In this document: in pieces, positions 1 through 11,900 of the stretch
Position numbering within the stretch: the stretch's first letter is position 1
Layout: each line of letters begins with the position of its first letter
Assembly: GCA_947488935.1 (NCBI GenBank)
Contig: CANLBN010000002.1
Coordinates: forward strand, 434,001-498,000
DNA: 64,000 nucleotides
Reading direction: 5' to 3'
Origin: an uncultured Pseudomonadales bacterium
Lineage (GTDB): Bacteria > Pseudomonadota > Gammaproteobacteria > Pseudomonadales > Cellvibrionaceae
Notes under the pieces: generated by a model
What the model was told of the DNA's origin: nothing
The model's input: only the letters and a program-made list of their open reading frames with translations
The model's database searches: none
Position numbers and translations under genes: made by a program

Positions 1-54
1 GGCGCCTCTTTATCGAATTATTTATTCAACATTTATTTCTACAAAAGAGGTTCT

Positions 55-381
55 ATGTCTTTCTTTATACCCAATGCACATGCGCAAGTAGGAGCACCTG
101 CTGGAGACGGCTTAACAAGCTTATTGCTAATCGGCGGTATGTTCGTTTTGATGTACTTTATGATCATACGCCCACAGCGCAAACGCCAAAAAGAGCACCA
201 AGCACTTATCCAAAATGTTGGCAAAGGCGACGAAGTCGTCACTAATGGTGGTGTCCTTGGTAAGGTTGTTAAAGTTGATGAAAACTACATGGTGATAGAA
301 GTTGCCAATAATGTAGAGCTAAAACTGCAAAAAATTGCACTACATGCCGTACTGCCAAAAGGGACTATCAAAGCTATCTAA
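55..381 (+). CDS. yajC: Preprotein translocase subunit YajC
   Basis: Small inner-membrane accessory of the Sec translocon that associates with SecDF-YidC in known bacteria. The 108-residue length is typical. An alanine/glycine-rich N-terminus leads into one transmembrane helix (about residues 22-38), then the family hallmark IIRPQRKRQKE and a cytoplasmic beta-rich domain with GDEVVTNGG. An AGAGG at 46-50 sits four bases before the ATG. A CCTCTTT at 5-11 could pair with AAAGAGG at 44-50 and partly mask it. Odd point: secD and secF usually follow yajC directly, but here a terminator-like hairpin and an unrelated PLP enzyme follow. The family call is safe. Confidence 0.95.
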   Translation: MSFFIPNAHAQVGAPAGDGLTSLLLIGGMFVLMYFMIIRPQRKRQKEHQALIQNVGKGDEVVTNGGVLGKVVKVDENYMVIEVANNVELKLQKIALHAVLPKGTIKAI

Positions 382-409
382 TACACGTATTAGAATTGAT
401 GCCCACCGG

Positions 410-446
410 AAAAGCCATGATGATATATTCACCATGGCTTTTTTGT
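410..446 (+). terminator. Rho-independent terminator after yajC
   Basis: AAAAGCCATG (410-419) pairs perfectly with CATGGCTTTT (433-442) across a 13-base loop, and the second arm runs into a T-tract. It lies 29 bases after the yajC stop, so it probably ends that transcript and separates yajC from the next gene. Confidence 0.85.
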
Positions 447-530
447 TATTTAATAACCCGATTGATGACTAAATCGTTACTATATGTATGTATTTTATAA
501 TTCCCTGAGTTTATCTAAAAGAGTATTTGC

Positions 531-1595
531 ATGACTATAAAGACAGACTTAATTGATTGGCCTGCAAAATTAGATTTAGCATTATTGCCAACGCCACTCC
601 AAAGACTCGATCGACTCTCCGCAAAGCTGGGTGGGCCAACGATTTGGATAAAACGAGACGACCTGAGTGGTAGCTTATTGAGTGGTAATAAAGTGCGTAA
701 GCTAGAATTTACTGTCGCTCATGCAAAGGCTGAGGGCAGCGAGGTATTAATTACTTGCGGTGGCTTACAGTCTAACCATTGTCGCGCGACAGCCGTTGTT
801 GGTGCACAGTTAGGTATGCCGGTTCATTTAGTCTTGAGGGGCACATTAGACGAGGCTAACAATGCCGAGCTAGATGGTAATTTACTGTTGGATCATCTGG
901 CGGGTGCTAAGGTCGACTATTACGCACGCGAAGATTACCAAAAAAACCTTAAAAACATACTAGATAGAGTTAAAGAAGACTATCGCCTCAATGTGCAAAA
1001 GGCGCATATTATTCCAACGGGTGCCAGTGACGGTATTGGTCTGTGGGGTTATGTGGCAGCTTGCAAAGAATTGGCTGAGAATTTTCGATCAAATCAATTA
1101 TCACCCGACCTTATTGTTACGGCAACAGGCTCTGGCGGCACGCAGGCGGGGCTCACACTAGGTGCTAAGCTCTATGATTTTGGCTGCGAGGTACTTGGGT
1201 TTGCAGTCTGTGATGATAATGCTTATTTCAAGCGTAAGGTAACAGCAGACATTACCGAATTTAAAGTCCGTTATAGCCATCGCTTTAATGACGCTCTTGC
1301 AAGTACAGACCAAGATGTTTTCGCTGAGGCGCTAATGGCCATACATACCAATGACCACTATATTGGTGATGGTTATGCCATTGCCTCCGATGACGTGCTA
1401 GAGAGTATTATTATGCTTTCTCGTCTTGAGGGGATAGTACTGGACCCAGTCTATACAGGTAAGGCGTTTCATGGCTTAATACAAGAGATTCAACAAGGGC
1501 GCTTCGACCACCTCAAGAATATTGTTTTTGTACATACCGGTGGTGGTTTTGGTTTGTTTCCCTATAAAGACCGCTTGCAAAAATTGATGACTTAA
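531..1595 (+). CDS. D-cysteine desulfhydrase / ACC deaminase family PLP enzyme
   Basis: Fold-type II pyridoxal-phosphate enzyme that cleaves D-cysteine to pyruvate, sulfide and ammonia, or deaminates a related small amino acid. Visible family marks are IWIKRDDLSG (38-47), the PLP lysine in SGNKVRKLE (Lys54), GGLQSNH near residue 80, the phosphate-binding TGSGGTQAG loop and VHTGGGFGLF at the C-terminus. The length of 354 residues is slightly above the usual 330. QSNH and the overall pattern favour D-cysteine desulfhydrase (DcyD) over true ACC deaminase, but substrate cannot be fixed by eye. It stands alone after the yajC terminator. A second, diverged member of the family begins at the right edge of the window. 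Confidence 0.85.
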   Translation: MTIKTDLIDWPAKLDLALLPTPLQRLDRLSAKLGGPTIWIKRDDLSGSLLSGNKVRKLEFTVAHAKAEGSEVLITCGGLQSNHCRATAVVGAQLGMPVHLVLRGTLDEANNAELDGNLLLDHLAGAKVDYYAREDYQKNLKNILDRVKEDYRLNVQKAHIIPTGASDGIGLWGYVAACKELAENFRSNQLSPDLIVTATGSGGTQAGLTLGAKLYDFGCEVLGFAVCDDNAYFKRKVTADITEFKVRYSHRFNDALASTDQDVFAEALMAIHTNDHYIGDGYAIASDDVLESIIMLSRLEGIVLDPVYTGKAFHGLIQEIQQGRFDHLKNIVFVHTGGGFGLFPYKDRLQKLMT

Positions 1596-1690
1596 AATAT
1601 TTTTTATTTATAAAACAAAGAACTATAGATCAATTTTAAAAATGCAATTAACAGTTGCGACAGCTATCCTAATAATTACTGATAAACACT

Positions 1691-2584
1691 ATGCCTATAA
1701 ATCACGACAGAAAACTCGTTATTGCTATCTCATCTAGAGCTTTGTTCGATTTAACCGATAGCCATAAAGTGTATATGGAAAGCGGCCTTGCAGCTTATTC
1801 AAAGTACCAAATTGAGCGAGAAAGCGAGCAGCTAAAGCCAGGCGATGCGTTTACATTGGTTAAAAAGCTACTTAACCTCAATGAGCGTTTAGGAGAAGAT
1901 CGCGTCGAGATTGTTTTAATGTCGCGCAATAGCGCCGATACAGGCCTGCGTATATTTAACTCTATTCAAGAATATGGGCTAGACATTACCCGAGCAGCCT
2001 TTAGCAGTGGTGTAAGCCCTTATCGCTATATTGAGGCATTTGACTGCGATTTATTTTTGTCACTCGACGCAGAAGATGTACAAGGTGCCTTAGCACAGGG
2101 TATTGCCGCGGCTACACTATTACCCTCGCGTAATGGTAACGAGCAAGAACAACTGCGGTTTGCCTTTGATGGTGATGCTGTTCTGTTCTCCGATGAGTCT
2201 GAGCGTATTTATAAAGAAAAAGGCTTAGGGGCATTCACCGAAAACGAGAAGGCTGCTGCCAAAAAACCCCTATCAGGTGGCCCCTTTAAGGCGTTCTTAT
2301 CGGCCTTGCATAGCTTACAGGCACAGTTTGATGGTGATGAATGCCCGATACGAACCGCATTGGTAACCGCCCGGTCAGCACCTGCACATGAGCGTGTGAT
2401 TCGCACTCTAAGGGCGTGGAATGTAAGAATAGATGAGTCACTATTTTTGGGCGGTTTGCCTAAGGGTAAGTTTCTTAAAGCGTATGGTGCCGATGTTTTC
2501 TTTGATGATCAGCCATTGCATTGCGAGTCTGCCAAAGATCATGTTGCAACGGGTCATGTTCCTCATGGTGTTGCTAACGAGTAA
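1691..2584 (+). CDS. Cytosolic 5'-nucleotidase (PF06189 type)
   Basis: Predicted 5'-nucleotidase that removes phosphate from nucleoside monophosphates in the cytoplasm. The 297-residue protein shows the pattern of this family: VIAISSRALFDL near the N-terminus, VEIVLMSRNSADTGLRIFNS around 72-92, FLSLDAEDVQGAL around 125-137, FDGDAVLFSDESE around 158-170 and FFDDQPLHCE near the end. The DGDAVLFSD and FFDD stretches fit a HAD-like acidic active site. It starts with ATG 95 bases after the preceding gene and has no obvious operon partner. The family is well supported; the preferred nucleotide is not visible. Confidence 0.85.
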   Translation: MPINHDRKLVIAISSRALFDLTDSHKVYMESGLAAYSKYQIERESEQLKPGDAFTLVKKLLNLNERLGEDRVEIVLMSRNSADTGLRIFNSIQEYGLDITRAAFSSGVSPYRYIEAFDCDLFLSLDAEDVQGALAQGIAAATLLPSRNGNEQEQLRFAFDGDAVLFSDESERIYKEKGLGAFTENEKAAAKKPLSGGPFKAFLSALHSLQAQFDGDECPIRTALVTARSAPAHERVIRTLRAWNVRIDESLFLGGLPKGKFLKAYGADVFFDDQPLHCESAKDHVATGHVPHGVANE

Positions 2585-2818
2585 ACAATAATTTAGCTAA
2601 TGGCATGAGTAGGCCCTTTGTCGACTCAGTGGTTTTATTTAGTCGTCCATATACTAAGTCATTAAACGTTTAGATACTCTGTTTTCTATACCCAAACTAT
2701 CTATTGATAAACTTCATTCCCGTAAAAACCCTGCTATTCTCAATATAGAACGCTCGATTTAAGAGTTTATTTAACACCTAGGGTGTAAGAAAATGCACCA
2801 GTATTCAGGGTTATTTTT

Positions 2819-3343
2819 GTGATTAAAACTATATTGCTAGCGATAGATCTTACTGTATTTACCTCCTGTTTATTACAACACGGCGCAGAGCTTGCCAAAA
2901 AACATGATGCAAAACTGGTGGTCGTGCATGCAGTTGAGCCCCTAGGTGTGCTGGGGCATGCACTGATTAATGCTTATGTTGATCCAGATGCCAGCCGCGA
3001 AATCACGACAAAAGGTTTAGATTCAATGGTGCGAGAGGTTAAAGCTCAGGTAGTCGATGCGTTGACCGATGAGTTTGTAGAGGGAGGGGTAGACCTCCTT
3101 AAGCTAGGTGAGGTTATCGTTAAATCTGGTGTTCCTGAGGATGTTATTCTAGAGTCAGCTGCCGATATAAAAGCAGACTTAGTGATGTTGGGTAGCAACT
3201 CTCCCGATACCGAGGTGCCAGTTAGCTTGGGACGCGTTTCTCAAAAAGTGTTGAGCCGCTCTAAAGTGCCTGTTTATATTATTCCCAACCTGCCTATGTC
3301 ATGGCATCAAAGCGAAAGCCAAAACCAGCTCGGGCTTTGGTAA
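2819..3343 (+). CDS. Universal stress protein (UspA family)
   Basis: Cytoplasmic stress-response protein with the alpha/beta UspA fold, 174 residues. The N-terminus IKTILLAIDLT is the usual first strand and conserved aspartate. VVHAVEP follows at strand 2, and the C-terminal DLVMLGSNSP...VSQKVLSRSKVPVYIIP is the typical last strand-helix-strand. The nucleotide-binding glycine motif (G-x2-G-x9-G-S/T) is altered here, so ATP binding is doubtful. The start is a GTG. A longer insertion than usual lies between residues 48 and 85. The gene stands alone, upstream of cysB. Confidence 0.85.
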   Translation: MIKTILLAIDLTVFTSCLLQHGAELAKKHDAKLVVVHAVEPLGVLGHALINAYVDPDASREITTKGLDSMVREVKAQVVDALTDEFVEGGVDLLKLGEVIVKSGVPEDVILESAADIKADLVMLGSNSPDTEVPVSLGRVSQKVLSRSKVPVYIIPNLPMSWHQSESQNQLGLW

Positions 3344-3553
3344 TCGCTCTCTTTAGTCATCTTTTTAACCGATGGCTATATAAACCTTCCAAGTCCCTAG
3401 CTAATCTATGGGAATATAGTTTAAAGTTATAAATAATATGATCTATCATACGATTTATAACAAAAACATTGGCAAAAAGTCTCGAGTCGAACTATTCTTT
3501 AAAAGAATATTTATTCGTATTTTTATAACTTGCATTTGATTATTGTATTGTAA

Positions 3554-4549
<996 letters not shown>

Positions 4550-4557
4550 TCGCCTGT

Positions 4558-4590
4558 AGGCTTATTGACAATGAGTGAATAAGCCTTAGC
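4558..4590 (+). terminator. Hairpin after cysB
   Basis: AGGCTTATT (4558-4566) and AATAAGCCT (4578-4586) are perfect inverted arms with an 11-base loop, a few bases after the cysB stop. No strong T-tract follows, so it could be a weak terminator or an RNA-stabilising hairpin. Confidence 0.5.
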
Positions 4591-4604
4591 TTGGGTATTA
4601 GTTT

Positions 4605-5060
4605 ATGCCTACCAAAAAATTCTTATTAGTTGCCATTTGCGCACTTATTGCCATTAATGTGTCCATTTTTGGCACACTCTATATTGTTGATTTGATGGCT
4701 GCCCCAACGGCGGACGAACTCGCTGAGCTTAAAAAAGCAGAGCAGCTAGCCGCCAAGCAACGCATTTACGACCAATTACCTCCCATCGAAGAATTCAAGT
4801 CAAAGGCGAACTATATACGCTCTATTGGCGAAGCTGCATCGTTATGCGATGAGAGGCTGCAACAAGCCGTTACAGTTCCTTTTAGCTCCGAAGTTAATAT
4901 GATCGAGAGTCGTTATCTCGAAAAGTCCGAACTCTATAAAATTTATATCTACTATGAGACTGTCGCGCTTCCTAACAAACCCAGTGAGGCCTTCAAGGCT
5001 AATTGCGTTGTTTCAGGTGAAAAGCGAGTCGTCGAGGTCTGGAGTATAGCGCCGAAATAA
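4605..5060 (+). CDS. Hypothetical membrane-anchored protein
   Basis: I do not recognise this 151-residue protein. It has a positively charged start (MPTKK) and one hydrophobic segment (about 5-32) that reads as a signal anchor, which would place the rest in the periplasm. The remainder is charged, with an alanine/lysine-rich helix at 36-55 and two cysteines (in SLCDER and ANCVVSG) that could form a disulfide. It begins 55 bases after cysB on the same strand, with the cysB hairpin between them, so co-transcription is uncertain. Confidence 0.6.
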   Translation: MPTKKFLLVAICALIAINVSIFGTLYIVDLMAAPTADELAELKKAEQLAAKQRIYDQLPPIEEFKSKANYIRSIGEAASLCDERLQQAVTVPFSSEVNMIESRYLEKSELYKIYIYYETVALPNKPSEAFKANCVVSGEKRVVEVWSIAPK

Positions 5061-5354
5061 ATTTGTTTGCGGGCGTTACTGTTTTGGTCAGGTAACTAAG
5101 CACCTTACTTTTCGTGAAACATTTTTGTGTGGGCAAAGCATTTTGATCACTTTTAATACTACATGTGGTGTTGGATGTTCATTGAAGGCACAACTTGTAG
5201 ATTTTAAATCCTTTTTTATCAATAGCTTATAGAGGTTTTTTAAATAACTTAATAGGTTGATATAATATCTTTTAATTTCAATTTCTTATATGTTTCACGT
5301 GAAATTCTATTTTTTATGTATGTGTACACTGATTGGTAAGGAGTATTTGATCAA
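5061..5354. other. AT-rich intergenic region with parS-like sequences
   Basis: This 294-base gap has no credible gene. It holds a 16-base near-palindrome at 5291-5306, described separately, and an isolated half-site CGTGAAACA at 5113-5121. The rest is AT-rich. Confidence 0.6.
5291..5306. promoter_or_regulatory. parS-like ParB-binding palindrome
   Basis: TGTTTCACGTGAAATT matches 14 of 16 positions of the bacterial centromere consensus TGTTTCACGTGAAACA, with both mismatches at the last two bases. The central GTTTCACGTGAAA is intact. A half-site CGTGAAACA lies at 5113-5121. ParB (Spo0J) binding is inferred. No parA, parB, dnaA or gidA is in the window, so this would be an outlying site. Confidence 0.45.
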
Positions 5355-5591
5355 ATGAAGAAGCTTAAAAATGAAAAAGAGCTCGTTAAAAAAGCCATTG
5401 CAGAAGGCGTTAAATACGGAGAGAAAAGGGGGGTTGTTGAATTTGAGGACACAGATTCTGCAGCTGAAAAAATAGAATACATTTACCGTTTGTTAGTTCA
5501 TGATAAGGTTATTCAGCCCATACCAGAAGATCAAATATCACAATTGACAATGAAGCATAAGCTGGCGATTTGGGCATCTAAGATAAAATAA
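5355..5591 (+). CDS. Hypothetical small charged protein
   Basis: Unrecognised 78-residue cytoplasmic protein, rich in lysine and glutamate, predicted mainly helical, with no signal peptide or membrane segment. An AAGGAG at 5338-5343 lies 11 bases before the ATG, longer than ideal. The start codon overlaps the palindrome ATTTGATCAAAT (5345-5356). It directly follows the parS-like site and faces the convergent pabB, whose stop is 20 bases away. Coding status rests on the ribosome-binding site and even composition only. Confidence 0.5.
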   Translation: MKKLKNEKELVKKAIAEGVKYGEKRGVVEFEDTDSAAEKIEYIYRLLVHDKVIQPIPEDQISQLTMKHKLAIWASKIK

Positions 5592-5611
5592 CAACTGCCT
5601 AGTACTTATTC

Positions 5612-7039
5612 TTAGTGTGGAGATAGAATATTCAGTATGCGATTAATTTTATCTAGGCTCTCTTGATACTCATCATCGGCGTTAGAGTCGGCAACAATAC
5701 CTCCACCTCCCCAACAAGTGAGTTGTTCGCCATCGCAACTGACAGTGCGGATAGCAATATTAGAGTCCATATCCCCATTATTGTTGATATAGCCAATACT
5801 GCCGCAGTAAACACCACGTGGTCCACTCTCTAGCTCTTCGATGATCTCCATGGCGCGCTTTTTGGGTGCTCCTGTAATTGAGCCTCCCGGAAAGCAATCT
5901 CTAAATAGATCGAGGCTACTTGATTGCTCATTTAAGGTACCAACAATATCGCTTACTAGGTGATGAACGTTGGGGAAGCTCTGTAGCCCAAATAATGCCT
6001 TAACACTAATGCTACCCGGTATGCAGTGCTGGCCGATGTCATTGCGTAGTAGATCAACGATCATCAAATTCTCTGCCCGGTTCTTTTCATCGTTTTGTAG
6101 AGTATTGGCGCGTTGCTTATCAATCACTGGGTCTTTGTCTCGTCTCAAGGTACCTTTAATGGGTTGCGTTAATACGTGATTGTTTTCTACCTTTAAAAAC
6201 CGCTCGGGCGAAAGCGACATAATCGCCTGCTTATCCAATTGTAAATATGCCGAGAAAGGTGATGCCATTGCCTCACGGAGCTGTTGGTAGGCCATGTATG
6301 GATCACCCTGGTACTTACCTTGAAAGCGTTGTGCAAAGTTGACTTGGTAAGTATCACCGGCCAGTATGTATTCATTGATCGTTGCCAAGCTGTCCGTGTA
6401 TTCTTGCTTTGATATTGTAGGCTTTAAGGGTTCAACTTGTATCAAAGAGGGTTCGGGTTGAGTAATTGCTTGGTTAGCAAAACTGTTAAGTTTGGCCGTA
6501 ATAATTTGTAGAGTAAGCGGGTTACACTCCGGTAGGCTCGCAATATAGGCTTTTTGCTCTAAGTGGTCCTGAATAATGGCCCAGTGATAAATACCTACCT
6601 GCATACCATCAAAATTACTGCTTGGTCTCTCATCGGTTTTGTATTGGCTTGCAATATTTTGTTTGGCTTTAAACGATTTATGCAGGTCGTAGGCAAAATA
6701 ACCAATAGCACCTCCGACAAAGGGTATGTCAGTATCTGTATTGTTGGTGTCTTGCGTTTTACTAAGCTTACTTAATTCGCTTTGCAAAAGCGTAAGCGGG
6801 TCCTCGTCGGAGCGAGCGCGTTTACAGTAAGTGTAGTCGGCACCTTCGCAATCATAGATGGTTGTTTGATGATTATTAGTGACAAGGCGGGACGCAGGTA
6901 AGGCACTGATGATATCGTAACGACCATATTCAGATCGTGGCTTACCACTATCTAACCAACAGGCAAAAGGCAGGTCTCGGACTAAATTGAATAAGCCTTC
7001 GCAATTAGTTTGGTAGGGAATGGCAGTTACTTTTATCAT
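5612..7039 (-). CDS. pabB: Aminodeoxychorismate synthase component I
   Basis: Converts chorismate, with ammonia from the PabA glutaminase, into 4-amino-4-deoxychorismate for folate synthesis. The 475 residues hold an N-terminal TrpE-like region and a chorismate-binding domain. The PIKGT motif (293-297) carries the lysine that marks PabB instead of anthranilate synthase (which has PIAGT). FPGGSITGAPKKRAMEIIE and the C-terminal WGGGGIVADS complete the active site. It runs opposite to its neighbours and ends close to the small gene at 5355. The divergent Rieske gene starts 41 bases upstream, so the two share a short promoter region. Confidence 0.93.
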   Translation of the reverse strand: MIKVTAIPYQTNCEGLFNLVRDLPFACWLDSGKPRSEYGRYDIISALPASRLVTNNHQTTIYDCEGADYTYCKRARSDEDPLTLLQSELSKLSKTQDTNNTDTDIPFVGGAIGYFAYDLHKSFKAKQNIASQYKTDERPSSNFDGMQVGIYHWAIIQDHLEQKAYIASLPECNPLTLQIITAKLNSFANQAITQPEPSLIQVEPLKPTISKQEYTDSLATINEYILAGDTYQVNFAQRFQGKYQGDPYMAYQQLREAMASPFSAYLQLDKQAIMSLSPERFLKVENNHVLTQPIKGTLRRDKDPVIDKQRANTLQNDEKNRAENLMIVDLLRNDIGQHCIPGSISVKALFGLQSFPNVHHLVSDIVGTLNEQSSSLDLFRDCFPGGSITGAPKKRAMEIIEELESGPRGVYCGSIGYINNNGDMDSNIAIRTVSCDGEQLTCWGGGGIVADSNADDEYQESLDKINRILNILSPH

Positions 7040-7080
7040 GATATTATGCAGTACTAGTTATGCTGTAATAGGAGCTACTT

Positions 7081-7383
7081 TTGGCATTTTATGCACTTGA
7101 GCGTTTGATGAATTTGTACGATGGCTATTGTCGCAGCTTTAGCGTTGCAGGACAGTCTTTATTATTAATTCAAGACAACGGCCAACGTTACTTATTGTTG
7201 AATCAATGCCCACATCAACAAATGCCCCTCGCCCAAGGCACTATTAGCAATGGTCTTATTCAATGTCCTACCCATGGTATGCGCTTTAGCTTACTTACCG
7301 GAGAAACAAAGGATGGATGCTCAGAGCGCTTGCGATTTTTGACGCCTTCCTACGAAGGCGCGACTATTGGTGTTGTTATTTAG
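7081..7383 (+). CDS. Small Rieske [2Fe-2S] protein
   Basis: A 100-residue stand-alone Rieske ferredoxin. The cluster ligands are CPH (Cys43, His45) and CPTH (Cys62, His65) in QCPHQQMPLAQG and IQCPTHGMRF. A GxRF/GET turn follows, as in nitrite-reductase small subunits and ring-dioxygenase ferredoxins. The start is TTG at 7081, chosen because AGGAG (7070-7074) stands six bases before it. An internal ATG at 7111 has no comparable site. It is divergent from pabB and convergent with purB. The redox partner is unknown and no oxygenase lies nearby. Confidence 0.8.
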   Translation: MAFYALERLMNLYDGYCRSFSVAGQSLLLIQDNGQRYLLLNQCPHQQMPLAQGTISNGLIQCPTHGMRFSLLTGETKDGCSERLRFLTPSYEGATIGVVI

Positions 7384-7410
7384 GCTTTTCAGGGCCTTAT
7401 ATTGACTTAT

Positions 7411-7434
7411 CAATTATATTTTTTAATATAATTG
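7411..7434. terminator. Bidirectional terminator between Rieske gene and purB
   Basis: CAATTATATT (7411-7420) and AATATAATTG (7425-7434) form a perfect 10-bp AT-rich stem with a TTTT loop. It lies between the convergent stops of the Rieske gene (7383) and purB (7445), a natural place for a shared terminator, though the stem is GC-poor. Confidence 0.55.
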
Positions 7435-7444
7435 TATTTGATTT

Positions 7445-8860
<1,416 letters not shown>

Positions 8861-8955
8861 TCATACCGGAAATGACCGATTCTTGCGAAGATAATGCAGC
8901 AAAATTGCCGACTTGCCGAGACTAGACTATGCTCTAAATAACAAAAATCCAATAT

Positions 8956-11900
8956 ATGGAGATAAACCCAGACATGAGCCTAATAACAACAACACCTTCG
9001 TCAGCGTTTACTAAACAATTACAGCGACTTATCAGTGCTAAAGCAACGAGCTCCCTTGCGAACTCTGTGCAGTTATTTGCGAATGAATTCTTTGATCAGT
9101 ACCCACTATCTGATCTTGAAAATAGAACCGAAGACGATGTCTTTGGCATGCTTAATGAAGCTTATACCTTTATAAAAGAATTTAAACAAAAGCACTCCAT
9201 TAAGGTATTTAATCCTGAGCCTAAAATGGACCATTGGCAATGCTCCCGCTCGATTATTATGGTGCATTGTAAAAATACGCCATTCTTAATGGATTCGATA
9301 CGTATGGCATTAACCAATCACGGATTGGATGTGCGGGCTATTAAGAGTACGCCTTTTGCGGCCATTCGTGATAAATCTGGTTTATTAACTGATATTCAGC
9401 CATCTAGGGAGGCAAGTGCTGCAGATATCAACGAAGCGTTTTTGTATTTTGAAATAAATAGGCAATCTCAAGACAAAGAGTTAAAAGCCATTGTCAGTAT
9501 TATTCGAGGCATACTCAGCGACATTCAACTAGTCACCAGCGGCTATTCAAAAGTATTGGCAGCAGTAGAAAAGGTTAAAACCTCGATAGCGAATGTTAGC
9601 CATGTTCATTCAAAAAGCGAAATCCAAGAGGCCGATCAGTTTTTGTCGTGGTTAACAACCAACAATTTTGCCTTTTTAGGTTATGCCTATACACCTTTGA
9701 GCAAAAATGCAGCTAATGATTACGTTGCCTCCGTTGATAAGAAAAGCGTTTGTGGGATTCTAAAAAAGAAAGAATTGATCGAAAACGTCCAAAATCGACA
9801 AGACTTTACTAAGCGTAGCCAAAAGAAGTTAATGGCGTTTAGCAACTTACCTGTTCGCTCAACAGTGCATCGTCAAGCTTACCCAGACCAAATCAAAGTA
9901 AAAGATTACGATGAAAAAGGTAACTTGGTAGGTAAGCACCATTTTGTGGGCCTTTATACCTCGACTGCCTATCGAGCCAGTGTTTTTGATATCCCCGTTG
10001 TGCGTGCAAAAATAGCGCGTCTCTATAAAAGTATTAATACCGAGTTAACAAGCTATAACGGTCGTGTTATTCGGCAAGTATTAGAAACCTACCCAAGAAA
10101 CGAGTTATTCCAAAGCGATGTTAAAAGCTTAACTGAATCTATTTTGCGTATTTCACAAATTAACGAGCGTAGTAAAGTGCGCCTATTTATGCGTGCAGAT
10201 ACCACCAATACCTTTGTCACCGCAGTACTTTATATTCCCCGTGATGTATTTTCGACGCGCCTTCGTAAGAAGATACTGAGTATGCTATCGGATGCTGTTG
10301 CAGCAGACTCCCACGAATTTAACATGCATTTCTCTGAATCTTTGTTGTGTCGGCTTTATGCAACTTTCCGTATCAGTGATGACAATACACCCAAATGGAA
10401 TGCCGAGCAGTTAGAGTTAGATATTAAGCAATTGGCGCATACTTGGGAGTCTTCTTTAGAAGAGACTTTACAGTTACATATGGGGGAAGAAAAAGGTACC
10501 CAATATGCGAGACGTTTTGCATCTAGTTTCCCTGCGTCGTATCAAGATAGTTTTGATGCCAAGCAAGCACTGCAAGATCTCCAAATTATTGAACAATTAG
10601 ACGACCAAAATTCCCTCGCATTAAATTTGTGCCCAGCAAGCGATGCAGCGAGTCACCGTATCCATTTTAAAATGGTAAATTTAGGCTCACCATTAGTCTT
10701 GTCCGATGTGATTCCTGTGCTTGAAAAAATGAATGTCAAAGTGATGGGCGAGCACCCATATAAACTATGCGTTGATGGGCAACAAATTTGGCTGCACGAC
10801 TTTGAGTTAGACAGCCAATTATTTGCTTGTGCTAATTTTGCGGTATTAAAAGAGCGTTTCGAAACAGCCTTTAAACATATATGGGCAAACGATGCCGACA
10901 ACGATGGGTTTAACGGTTTAGTATTATCAGCCAATATTGATTGGCGAGAGGTTATTGTTTTACGTGCTTACGCCTCGTATATGAAGCAAACCTTATTTCC
11001 TTTTAGCCAAGATGCAATCACCAATACATTGCTGGCATATCCAAGCATTACGCAGCAGCTTGTTGCATTGTTCCATACACATTTTGACCCTGAGCACAAA
11101 GGATCTCGAAATACGCATAAATTAACGAGCGATATTATTGCTTGCCTTGATGGAGTGAGTAACCTCAATGACGATAGAATACTACGTCGCTTTTTAGATT
11201 TTATTAATGGCACCTTACGGACCAATTTTTATCAGCGCATTGATGGTGTGCCAAAGGCTTATGTCAGCTTTAAATTTAACCCACGTGAAATCGCTGGTAT
11301 CCCCGAGCCTCGACCTCAGTATGAAATATTTGTTTATTCGCCTCGCGTAGAGGGTGTCCATTTGCGTGGCGGTAAAGTGGCTCGCGGTGGCTTGCGTTGG
11401 TCTGATCGCAATGAAGATTTCCGTACAGAAGTACTAGGTTTAGTTAAGGCCCAACAGGTTAAAAATGCTGTTATTGTACCCAATGGTGCAAAGGGTGGAT
11501 TTATTGCAAAACAAGCCAGCATGCAAGATGGACGTGATGCCTTTATTAAAGAAGGTATCGCCAGTTACCAAACCTTCATTCGTGGCCTGCTTGATATCAC
11601 TGATAACTTTATTAAAGGTAAAGTTATCCCACCAGTTAATGTCGTGCGCGGCGATGGGGATGATCCTTACCTTGTTGTTGCTGCCGATAAAGGCACTGCG
11701 ACCTTCTCTGATATTGCTAACGAGATTTCTTTTGAATACGGACACTGGCTAGGTGATGCTTTTGCATCAGGCGGTAGCCAAGGCTACGATCACAAAGGTA
11801 TGGGGATTACCGCACGTGGTGCTTGGGTTTCGGTGCAGCGACACTTTAAAGAGCAGGGTGTTAACGTACAAGAAGAAGACTTCAGTGTCATTGGTATTGG

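Noticed and set aside
11440..11752. Overlapping ORFs on both strands within the glutamate dehydrogenase gene
   Set aside because: They lie in the conserved catalytic core of the dehydrogenase and have no independent support.
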